From Verrucomicrobiales bacterium (GTDB taxonomy: Bacteria; Verrucomicrobiota; Verrucomicrobiia; Verrucomicrobiales; DEV007), in the NCBI GenBank assembly GCA_002708885.1, contig PAPL01000080.1, positions 5,153 to 17,702 of the forward strand: 12,550 bases of DNA, read 5' to 3'. The notes beneath the pieces are model-generated. The model saw only the letters and a program-made list of their open reading frames with translations. It was not told the origin of the DNA and searched no databases. The stretch's first letter is position 1. Each line of letters starts with the position of its first letter. The translations under genes were made by a program, and so were the position numbers. Shown piece after piece: positions 7,401 to 12,550 of the stretch.

Positions 7401-7777
7401 TCATCCAAATAACCATTCAGATCGGCTTTGAATTTCTCAATTCCCGGGTCCCCAGCAAAGGACTCATATAATCCGAATCCCAAAATGACATGGTCCGCGG
7501 GCCACTGGTTCAGGAGCTTGTTCAGATGATTCACATACCTCTCAGGACGGAGACGATGGCCCAACTCATCACCGGTCCAGGCCAGACTGCGCAGTTCAAT
7601 GCCCTTTTGAGGATTCGCTAGTTGCAGGGCAGCTTCAAAGAAACCGTTCTGCTGCATCCTCTCAATGAATGAGTTACCATAGAGAAGGACCCTGTCCCCT
7701 TCTTTGAATCTGACTTCGGCCCTCACAAGACCAGAAAAGAAGAATATACATAATAAAACGGTCCAATTTATCCTCAT
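4439..7777 (-). CDS. Secreted SGNH hydrolase / PVC dehydrogenase propeller / HEAT / cupredoxin fusion protein
   Basis: The frame is open further upstream, but the ATG at 7777 gives a proper signal peptide (MRINWTVLLCIFFFSGLVRA), so the protein is 1112 residues. Domains in order: an SGNH/GDSL hydrolase-like domain (about 25-220) with GNS at 34-36 (Ser36 as nucleophile) and DNGIH at 200-204; a PVC 'membrane-bound dehydrogenase'/sorbosone-dehydrogenase-like beta-propeller (about 325-665) with two Ca-binding-type loops, DTNRDGRAD (388-396) and DSDGDGRAD (431-439); HEAT-like helices (about 680-815); a beta-sandwich region (about 850-965); and a C-terminal azurin/plastocyanin-like cupredoxin (about 990-1112). 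Type 1 copper ligands are visible: His1027, Cys1095, His1100, Met1104 (C-x4-H-x3-M). No CxxCH heme motif occurs. The block III Asn of the hydrolase appears to be Tyr104. Likely periplasmic or cell-surface; oxidation of a sugar-like substrate with electron transfer to copper is inference. Confidence 0.85.
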   Translation of the reverse strand: MRINWTVLLCIFFFSGLVRAEVRFKEGDRVLLYGNSFIERMQQNGFFEAALQLANPQKGIELRSLAWTGDELGHRLRPERYVNHLNKLLNQWPADHVILGFGLYESFAGDPGIEKFKADLNGYLDEMKRRHPEANIILLSPIATEDLGHSHYPDPVRRNNEIKSYVDAMTEITDRRKIQFIDLFEFSKDQYAGHEELLTDNGIHLNSYGHELIAGQISRTVLGDRVYDEMDKDRIGSIARAVSRKAQYVSTLVRPVNTVLYFGVRGRANEYNTEIPRYHELIRRSDQRIHAMARDRTISFDPSPLTLDPLFNREPAKLPSPEEMLKSFKVAEGYEVNLFASEREFPELRNPEQIAFDSLGRLWVVTMPSFPGTIPGDVPHDKVIILEDTNRDGRADKSTVFADHLTVPDGLAFHEDGVIISHQPRLVFMKDSDGDGRADYRKEMLRGIDVTDAHHGGMIAMGPLGHVMFCDGVFHRSQLETPYGITRGVDATTYRFDLRKGTVEREYQTLTPNPWKITWDRWGNLFQMYGDGFVQDSNAIPWTPFGVYHPFKRAISIAYGKGSAACVISSPNFPEEYQQGMASAVLLRKCFVSISKHSAQGAYYKGSDRLDVLASPDPIFRPVDIAFGFDGAMYVSDFCTRIIGHAQNSMRDPRWDPYTGRVWRIVHKGKPTVKDWPKIEGTSVLQLLDLLKHPQDLVRDHARRKLRSMDGIVPELDRWLAGELSDQNVLEGLWVLHDQNQVREKHLKSLLNSPDQRIRAAATSLIRFQENNLKDPISLLKKMAVDPHPRVRSQVIHTVSYLQQKDLAYASILGQVDVSEDQGLKTVLADAGHGTASGQGPEVPVLIRPGDSKLKSWLLSFGNEKEKYFVFGGSAGKGGSMRTFVESPSTRRATLSIKHSYVKVFLNGVPVIASANWWSSDWNVQVELVEGLNLIEVQYVSGRGAQGHAPVYLFDPLGRKFTDLRVPVTENEIKMMATAYNKDNGQDDNAIRISAVPNQLAFSPSEIRLKAGKKITLTFDNPDVQIHNLVIVKPGSGERVGQLADQMAQDPDALKRQFVPDSEDVIWSTSLVNGKGTFEGQLEIPKVPGTYPFICSFPGHWRVMKGLMVVYE

Positions 7778-7899
7778 ATTATTTTGTAACTTAACAGCTA
7801 AGGGAAAAACACAGCAACAAGATTGATTAAAGTCGCAGGTTTGGATTTTATCCTGGCAAAAAGCTGATATAAAATGAGCATTAAATACAAAAACAAATA
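7778..7899. promoter_or_regulatory. Divergent promoter region with a candidate extended -10 (plus strand)
   Basis: This 122-bp gap lies between the fusion gene (minus) and the small secreted protein gene (plus). On the plus strand TGATATAAA at 7865-7873 fits an extended -10 element (TGn followed by TATAAA), about 26 bp before the ATG at 7900; no convincing -35 sits at the right distance. On the minus strand I see no clear promoter or Shine-Dalgarno sequence ahead of the ATG at 7777. A short imperfect palindrome (GGAT-TTT-ATCC, 7843-7853) is probably incidental. Confidence 0.35.
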
Positions 7900-8406
7900 A
7901 TGAAATACCTGTTAATGATATCCTTCCTGTCATGGGCCGGGCTGGCTCATGGAGAAGAAAAGAACAATCAGTTCAAAGTGGCCGGGAAAACTTTTGAAGT
8001 GCCTTCTTCCTGGAAAGTCGAAAAACCGAGTTCCAGGATGAGGAAGGCTCAATTCAAGAACGGCAAAGCTGAAATTGTTGTCTTTTATTTTGGAGCAGGT
8101 AGCGGAGGAAGTGTTGAAGCCAATGTGAACCGATGGATTGGTCAATTCAAAGAACCTAAAGAGGAGCTGTCTGCGAAAGTGGAAAAGGCAGAGTATAAAA
8201 AAAGTAAAATCACCACTGTCTCTGCCAAAGGCACATACATGAGCGGCCCACCGTTCGGTCAAAAGGTTCCCATGCCTAACCACGCAATGCGGGGAGCAAT
8301 CATAGAATGCGAGGGAGGACCCATATTTGTCAAGATGACTGGACCGGTAGATGAAGTCTTAGCCTCTGCAAAGAGCTTCGATAAGTCTGTGCGCTCAGGA
8401 CTCTAA
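7900..8406 (+). CDS. Small secreted protein, unknown function
   Basis: The 168-residue product begins with a typical signal peptide (MKYLLMISFLSWAGLAHG, likely cut before EEK). The mature protein is beta-rich and basic, with the motifs GKTFEVPSSWKVEKPSS, AQFKNGKAEIVVFYFG, WIGQF and AIIECEGGPIFVKMTGP near the C-terminus. I recall similar hypothetical secreted proteins in Planctomycetota and Verrucomicrobiota, in which a predicted beta domain follows a short 'F..P..W' opening, but I cannot name a family or function. The ATG at 7900 has no Shine-Dalgarno sequence; a candidate extended -10 lies just upstream. Its 3' end overlaps the 3' end of the symporter accessory gene by 12 bp on the opposite strand. 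It is divergent from the large fusion gene, so shared regulation through the 122-bp gap is possible. Confidence 0.85.
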   Translation: MKYLLMISFLSWAGLAHGEEKNNQFKVAGKTFEVPSSWKVEKPSSRMRKAQFKNGKAEIVVFYFGAGSGGSVEANVNRWIGQFKEPKEELSAKVEKAEYKKSKITTVSAKGTYMSGPPFGQKVPMPNHAMRGAIIECEGGPIFVKMTGPVDEVLASAKSFDKSVRSGL

Positions 8407-8583
8407 GGGTTCCTCTTTCTGTTCCTGAGAATCGGAACCATCAGAATTTTCATTCCCGGACAGGGACCTGAACATCCCGCGTATGTCAGCGACGCCTCCA
8501 ACCGCGACATACAGTACAAGTGCTGTGTATATAATGAGGGTAACAAGCAATAAGGCTCCCCAAAAATTAATCCATCCTTCCAT
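8395..8583 (-). CDS. One-helix membrane protein, probable small accessory subunit of the symporter
   Basis: This 62-residue protein has one hydrophobic helix at about residues 7-30 (NFWGALLLVTLIIYTALVLY), then VGGVADIRGMFRSL, then a polar Ser/Glu-rich tail (32 to the end) that is probably cytoplasmic. Several solute:sodium symporter genes are known to be followed by short one-helix proteins, and the GG..DI..MF..L segment after the helix resembles what I recall of such proteins in PVC genomes. Its start is only 8 bp after the symporter stop, same strand, which strongly suggests co-expression and a joint complex. Function as a subunit or stability factor is inference. The last 12 bp overlap the end of the plus-strand gene ending at 8406, so any transcription terminator must lie inside that neighbour. 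Confidence 0.75.
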   Translation of the reverse strand: MEGWINFWGALLLVTLIIYTALVLYVAVGGVADIRGMFRSLSGNENSDGSDSQEQKEEPLES

Positions 8584-8591
8584 AATCAGTC

Positions 8592-10130
8592 TCAGTTAAA
8601 ATTTTCGGTCCTTTCTTTTTTGTCAGGAACTAGCAAAGACACAAGCATCATTCCAATGACGGCGATGAAAGAAACGGTCAGGCCAATGTGATGACTCTCA
8701 ATTCCCTTCTCTATAAAAAATTTATCCAATTGCAAAAATTTCTGGACCGGCTTAAGCCCAATCACAGCTAACGTGCCAATAAAGAGGGCCGAGAATGCTC
8801 CGGCGGTACTCGCCAACTTCCAATAAAGTCCAAGCAAAAGTATAGCGAAGGCACCAGTAAAATAAATTGATCCGGACACTGCCATGTAGTCCCAGAGGTC
8901 CTGACCCAAGTCATACCAGAGACCCCAAATGACCAAAAATACTGCGATCATCACAAGGAATGTCCTGGTCAGTACGATCCGGTCCCTCTGAGACATTCTT
9001 TTCGAAGCTAACGGATTAACCACGTCCTCCGTCAGCACTGAGGACCAGCACAGAATGTAAGTGTCATGCGTTGACATGAAAGCCGCGATCATGCCGGCCG
9101 CAACAATTCCCAAGAGCCCAACGGGGAGGAGCTTCCCAAGAAAGATAGGCATGGCCTTCATGGTCACGTCCGAATCATTGCTGACTTGACCCGCAGCATC
9201 AAAGAAAGGACCAATTGCGCCCATGTCATAAAAATAAACCAACGCACAAATCCCAATGAACTGAGGAATCAGGAACCGGATCATAAAACCGAGGGAGGAC
9301 CACAAATACATTTTCTTTACCACAGCTACGCTCTCAGCAGCGCATGCCCTCATCACTGCTGTCTGCCACACAGCGCACGAAATGACTCCGAGGAAAAACA
9401 TCCAGCCAACGTAAGAACCGCCGATTCCTTCCGCCACTAACGGATTAAAACCCTGATCCGAATAGATCTTATCAACACCATTCACCAATGTTGACCAGCC
9501 AATCTTCTGAACTGCAATGACACAAGTGACAAGGAGCCCCAAAGAAAGCACCACGAACTGAACATAATCCGTGATGATAACAGAAACCATTCCCCCGAGG
9601 CACGTGTAAAACAGAACCAACACGATCATCACTGTCATTACCCATTTCACGGCATCATCATCGATCCCTGTAATGCCTGACACGAACACTGCCCCGGCCT
9701 TCAGAAACAGACCCATGTTCAGAATTCCGGCAGCTGCCAGAATGAAACCACCCACGATCCGTAAAGAACGGCTACCGAACCGCTTCTCATAAAATTCAGG
9801 GATAGTCATGACACCCATCCGTCTCAGTGGAACTACAATGAATCCCGTCACACCCACAATGAGAGTAGCTATTCCCGCCATGAGTCCGATATGAAAAGCT
9901 GAAAATCCTGTCGTGAAACCTTTCTGAGCCGCAAACATTGCAGTGACCAGACCAAGCTCCGATCCAATCATTGTTGCTATTCCCAACCGCGTGCGAAGTG
10001 ACCTCCCCGCCACAAGAAAATCACCCATACCTTTGATGTACCGGTTCACCAAGAGCCCAATGACCACGGTACCAGCCAAATAGGCAATGACAATGAACCA
10101 GTCAATGTTGGAGAAGTTCGTTTCGAGCAT
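8592..10130 (-). CDS. Sodium:solute symporter (SSS family)
   Basis: The 512-residue protein is polytopic, with about 13-14 hydrophobic helices, and matches the SSS/SLC5 family. Visible hallmarks are YxxGMGDFLVAGRSL (31-44) after the first helix, GMxTIPEFYEKRFGSRSLR in the re-entrant/loop region (106-124), and AAFMSTHDTYI (349-359), where Ser353/Thr354 fit the conserved Na+ (Na2) site of the eighth core helix. The transported solute cannot be read from sequence. It is likely a sugar or sugar-derived acid, because the preceding gene encodes a secreted SGNH esterase-like protein, a pairing common in polysaccharide-using PVC bacteria. The ATG at 10130 is preceded by AAGGA with a short 3-nt spacer. 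It lies 51 bp downstream of the esterase gene and 8 bp upstream of the one-helix accessory gene, so a three-gene operon is likely. Confidence 0.92.
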   Translation of the reverse strand: MLETNFSNIDWFIVIAYLAGTVVIGLLVNRYIKGMGDFLVAGRSLRTRLGIATMIGSELGLVTAMFAAQKGFTTGFSAFHIGLMAGIATLIVGVTGFIVVPLRRMGVMTIPEFYEKRFGSRSLRIVGGFILAAAGILNMGLFLKAGAVFVSGITGIDDDAVKWVMTVMIVLVLFYTCLGGMVSVIITDYVQFVVLSLGLLVTCVIAVQKIGWSTLVNGVDKIYSDQGFNPLVAEGIGGSYVGWMFFLGVISCAVWQTAVMRACAAESVAVVKKMYLWSSLGFMIRFLIPQFIGICALVYFYDMGAIGPFFDAAGQVSNDSDVTMKAMPIFLGKLLPVGLLGIVAAGMIAAFMSTHDTYILCWSSVLTEDVVNPLASKRMSQRDRIVLTRTFLVMIAVFLVIWGLWYDLGQDLWDYMAVSGSIYFTGAFAILLLGLYWKLASTAGAFSALFIGTLAVIGLKPVQKFLQLDKFFIEKGIESHHIGLTVSFIAVIGMMLVSLLVPDKKERTENFN

Positions 10131-10133
10131 TTT

Positions 10134-10138
10134 TCCTT
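10134..10138 (-). promoter_or_regulatory. Ribosome binding site of the symporter gene
   Basis: Read on the minus strand this is AAGGA, 3 nt before the ATG at 10130. The spacing is short, but it is one of few recognisable Shine-Dalgarno sequences in the window and supports the chosen start. Confidence 0.4.
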
Positions 10139-10181
10139 AATACATTAATATAAAGTTCACTCTAAGACATGAAATAATAAC

Positions 10182-11351
10182 TCAATTAACGGTAAACTGA
10201 AGTATCCGGGCAGATGTGCCCTTACTCGATGAATTTGACTTTTTGCTTAACCTTAAACGGACCCTGTGCTCTTTCCTCTCAAGGTCAGTCAGAAGCATCA
10301 CAGTACGCGGATAGTGAAGGCCCCGACTGTAACGGTGATAAAGATCATGAGCGTTCCATGGACCATCATCCACGCTAACCTCAAGTGTCCCAGCGTCAGG
10401 ACCGGCCAAGACATAGGCCCCAAGGGCCGTCCCGTTGAAACGGACAGTTGTCTCTTTACCGGGCACATCAGAGCAGAGGAGCCTCTTCCCGGCAAAGGTG
10501 TTACGAAAATTACCTGGTATCTTCTTCCAGTCAGGGACGACCCATGCCCATGAATCATTTGAGGATTGCTGGGGAGAAAGAAAATCTCCCTGATAATAAC
10601 TTCCAGGATCAACTAACTTTGAAGGGAGAGGATGAGGCGATATGTCTCGGGTCCTGCTCTTATCCCACGAACCACTAAGGAGTTTCCCGATCAGTTCGGC
10701 CGCTATTGCATTACCGGCAGGCTTGGGATGAGTTCCGCCGAACTTGGCCCACGTCAGTTCTCCGGCACTGATACGATCAGCCACTTCTCGTGCAAGAAAT
10801 ACAGCGGAGACACCGTAATGTTTGAGGACCTCCTCATGCGCGGCTATCGGGACCGGTACCTTCCCCTCCCTCAACTGACTGAGCATCCCGGGATTCACAA
10901 AATACGTCACAATAATATCCATATCAGGCTGAGCAGTCCTTGCATGCCTAATGATTCCCTCCATGCCCCGAACACAGTCCCTTCTCTTATGGCCAGCGTC
11001 CTGATCATCATTCACCGCAAACTCAATAAAGAACAGATCAATGCGGCCCTTATCAAGAACGTGCTCTTTTAACCGAAAGGCACCGGTCGTGGAACAGGTA
11101 GAAGAGATACCCGCATTGATAAATTCAAATTCGGTCTGAGGGAACCGTTCCCTGAGCCAGTCAGAGACCATCGGCCTGTAACCGTTCATTTGAGTAATTG
11201 ACCCCCCCATGAACGCTACTCTTCCATCTTTCTTTACCAGAAATTGGGTCAACGAATTATTATACTCACCACGCAGTATGACATTGCGTTCTTTTGATAA
11301 AGAATAGGAAGCTAAAAAACAAAAAGCGGCCAGATAAACAAATAACCTCAT
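10182..11351 (-). CDS. Secreted SGNH/GDSL hydrolase with C-terminal beta domain
   Basis: The 389-residue protein starts with a signal peptide (MRLFVYLAAFCFLASYSLSK). The SGNH core spans about 30-225: block I is FMGGSIT with Ser51 as the nucleophile, block II is NAGISS with Gly81, block III is FAVND with Asn114, and block V is FGGTHPKPAGN with His208. The usual Asp three residues before the His is Gly here. After about residue 250 a second, beta-rich region (WAWVVPDWKKIPG, then GTALGAYVLAGPDAG and EVSVDDGPW) looks like an accessory sandwich that may hold carbohydrate. Such enzymes usually remove acetyl or other acyl groups from sugars. The neighbouring Na+ symporter downstream supports a role in carbohydrate use; the substrate is unknown. 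The ATG at 11351 has no Shine-Dalgarno sequence. Confidence 0.88.
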   Translation of the reverse strand: MRLFVYLAAFCFLASYSLSKERNVILRGEYNNSLTQFLVKKDGRVAFMGGSITQMNGYRPMVSDWLRERFPQTEFEFINAGISSTCSTTGAFRLKEHVLDKGRIDLFFIEFAVNDDQDAGHKRRDCVRGMEGIIRHARTAQPDMDIIVTYFVNPGMLSQLREGKVPVPIAAHEEVLKHYGVSAVFLAREVADRISAGELTWAKFGGTHPKPAGNAIAAELIGKLLSGSWDKSRTRDISPHPLPSKLVDPGSYYQGDFLSPQQSSNDSWAWVVPDWKKIPGNFRNTFAGKRLLCSDVPGKETTVRFNGTALGAYVLAGPDAGTLEVSVDDGPWNAHDLYHRYSRGLHYPRTVMLLTDLERKEHRVRLRLSKKSNSSSKGTSARILQFTVN

Positions 11352-11396
11352 TAGAAGACTGATAACACATGATCAAATGAAATTACCAGCATCTCT

Positions 11397-11416
11397 TCAA
11401 GTCTCCTGTGACTTGA
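11397..11416. repeat. Stem-loop between the TAXI and SGNH genes
   Basis: TCAAGTC and GACTTGA form a perfect 7-bp stem with a 6-nt loop, 14 bp after the TAXI stop codon. No U-run follows on the minus strand, so it is not a classical intrinsic terminator. It may protect the 3' end of the upstream message or mark an operon boundary. Confidence 0.35.
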
Positions 11417-11430
11417 TCAATGCACAGAAT

Positions 11431-12550
11431 TCACTTTGCTTCAGGACTCGATACTTTTCCCTGCAATGCCGCTATCTGTGCGCATAATCTCTGACGCGTC
11501 AGCTTCGCGTTAATTTTCTCACTCAGTGAGCTTGATAGCATCAGAAAACATTCAACTCCGGCATCATCGCGGAATTCATTGGCACTAAAAGTAATGAGAG
11601 CCTCTCTCCTGAGCCTCGTGACTTCATCAAGAAGCTCTTCAAGCTTCAGAGTTTCACTCCCATCCGATCCCGCCTCATCGAGGTCCACCTGTTCCTGTTC
11701 AATTTCCAATAACCTTTTGACATATTTATCCAGATGATGCTCCTCTCTCATCCGGGTCCTGTTTTTCAACCACCTGAAGACAAGATAAAGAGCGATCAGA
11801 ATCGAAACGAAGAATGACCTTAGACTCTCAGTAGAATCAACAAAGTCAGGATTCAATAAAGGTTTAAGCTCAGGATCGTAATAATGATTCGCTCCAGGAT
11901 GAAAGGGAAGGGAAGGATTCGAACTTGCATAATCTTTTCCTCCCCCTCTCAGGTCATTTAGTTTATTGGATGAAAGAAAGTCCGGGTCCATGAGGACTTC
12001 AGCCACGGCAGTTACCATTGAGGCACTGACTGATGAATTTGTGATCAGTTGAGCATTCACGGCAATCGCAGTAGTGTCCTGAGCAGGATAAGGGTCAGGA
12101 AAAACACCATAGAAACCACTGGGAATCTCATGAATATAAAACTCAGGATTCTTTGCAACAAAGGACTCAGCGAAAGGCAATTCTATTAACTTAGTTTTAC
12201 CCGTTCCGGCAATCATCTTCTGTATAGAGGCGTTCTCTTCTGTTGTGACAATGGCCGCGTCAATAGTTCCTGAATTGAATCCTGAGATTAATTCATCGTA
12301 ACTCTTTGTGACCCGGTTCCCAATCATTGAACCATCATCAAAATGATTAAGTATCACCTCACTGTTCACGGCGGCTCCGGACCCCTTCTCACCCACTGCA
12401 ATGGTGGTGTTCTTTCTTTCTTCCAATTTCCCGATAAAAGGATCATACCCGAGGCCCTTTGTGACATGCGTCAGAATCACCTCAGGAAAAACATTAGCGA
12501 TCATTCTGACATCGGAAAAATCGGAAGTTTCTTTGATTACGTTAGGCTGG
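11431..12550 (-). CDS. Membrane-tethered TAXI-family solute-binding protein (5' end outside window)
   Basis: The frame is open to the window edge (373 codons visible, first complete codon at 12549), so the internal ATG at 12504 is probably not the true start. The visible N-terminal part reads VRMIANVFPEVILTHV, then TIAVGEKGSGAAV, and later PFHPGANHYY, all typical of TAXI-type TRAP solute-binding proteins, which capture carboxylates such as glutamate or related acids outside the membrane. Counting from the Met at 12504, a membrane helix lies at about 230-247 (SFFVSILIALYLVFRWL). It is followed by a positively charged stretch and about 110 residues of acidic, Leu-rich, probably coiled-coil sequence that should be cytoplasmic. 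This C-terminal extension is absent from ordinary soluble TAXI proteins. No TRAP permease gene is seen downstream; one could lie beyond the right edge. Transport or sensing are both possible. Confidence 0.85.
   Translation of the reverse strand, partial: QPNVIKETSDFSDVRMIANVFPEVILTHVTKGLGYDPFIGKLEERKNTTIAVGEKGSGAAVNSEVILNHFDDGSMIGNRVTKSYDELISGFNSGTIDAAIVTTEENASIQKMIAGTGKTKLIELPFAESFVAKNPEFYIHEIPSGFYGVFPDPYPAQDTTAIAVNAQLITNSSVSASMVTAVAEVLMDPDFLSSNKLNDLRGGGKDYASSNPSLPFHPGANHYYDPELKPLLNPDFVDSTESLRSFFVSILIALYLVFRWLKNRTRMREEHHLDKYVKRLLEIEQEQVDLDEAGSDGSETLKLEELLDEVTRLRREALITFSANEFRDDAGVECFLMLSSSLSEKINAKLTRQRLCAQIAALQGKVSSPEAK

Noticed and set aside
4439..7777. CxxCH heme-binding motif expected for a PVC dehydrogenase-type protein
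   Set aside because: I checked all cysteines in the 1112-residue protein and none forms CxxCH. The only CCC cluster lies upstream of the true start and is not translated.
7778..7933. In-frame 52-codon upstream extension of the large fusion protein
   Set aside because: It overlaps the start of the divergent secreted-protein gene, has a Cys-rich non-signal composition, and places the clear signal peptide at 7777 in the interior. The ATG at 7777 is the sensible start.
10632..11072. 146-codon plus-strand open frame opposite the SGNH gene
   Set aside because: It is antisense to well-conserved SGNH motifs, has no recognisable domain and no start signal, and its composition fits a shadow frame.
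1..12550. Mobile elements, CRISPR arrays, tRNA or rRNA genes
   Set aside because: No transposase or integrase, no direct-repeat array, no terminal inverted repeats and no recognisable structural RNA sequence were seen on either strand.

Overview
The window looks like chromosomal DNA from a free-living, probably marine member of the Verrucomicrobiota (PVC superphylum). The evidence is the gene families present: an ECF sigma factor of the Rhodopirellula/Verrucomicrobium type, a FecR-like anti-sigma protein with a large extra C-terminal domain, a PVC-type multidomain 'membrane-bound dehydrogenase' protein fused to an SGNH hydrolase, an SGNH esterase beside a sodium:solute symporter, and a membrane-tethered TAXI solute-binding protein. 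Base composition is moderate. Most starts lack a strong Shine-Dalgarno sequence. I see no phage, transposon, CRISPR array, tRNA or rRNA. Coding density is high and the longest gap is 180 bp.

Left block (1-3370, all minus strand, read right to left): an ECF sigma factor, then a FecR-type membrane anti-sigma protein, then a single-pass membrane protein made of 32-residue W/DPxAA repeats, then the first 42 codons of an apparent paralogue that runs off the left edge. The first three genes overlap by 8 bp each (ATGCATAG and ATGAATAG), so this is a tight operon. It looks like a cell-surface signalling cassette whose output or sensor is the repeat-protein family.

Middle block (3371-8406): a 70-residue basic protein on the plus strand diverges from the sigma operon. 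It converges on a Sel1-repeat lipoprotein (minus). Upstream of that is a 1112-residue secreted protein with the order SGNH hydrolase, PVC dehydrogenase-type beta-propeller, HEAT repeats, beta-sandwich, cupredoxin. Its C-terminus carries a complete type 1 copper ligand set where many relatives have a CxxCH cytochrome c domain. Divergent from it is a small secreted protein of unknown function (7900-8406, plus).

Right block (8395-12550, all minus, read right to left): a membrane-tethered TAXI-family binding protein cut by the right edge, a secreted SGNH esterase-like protein, a sodium:solute symporter, and a 62-residue one-helix protein directly behind the symporter that is probably its small accessory subunit. 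The esterase and symporter together suggest trimming of acylated carbohydrate outside the cytoplasm and Na+-driven uptake of the product. The substrate cannot be read from the sequence.

The most interesting items are the 32-residue repeat protein and its tandem paralogue under ECF/FecR control, the SGNH-dehydrogenase-cupredoxin fusion, the TAXI protein whose C-terminus looks cytoplasmic and sensor-like, and the symporter small-subunit pair.
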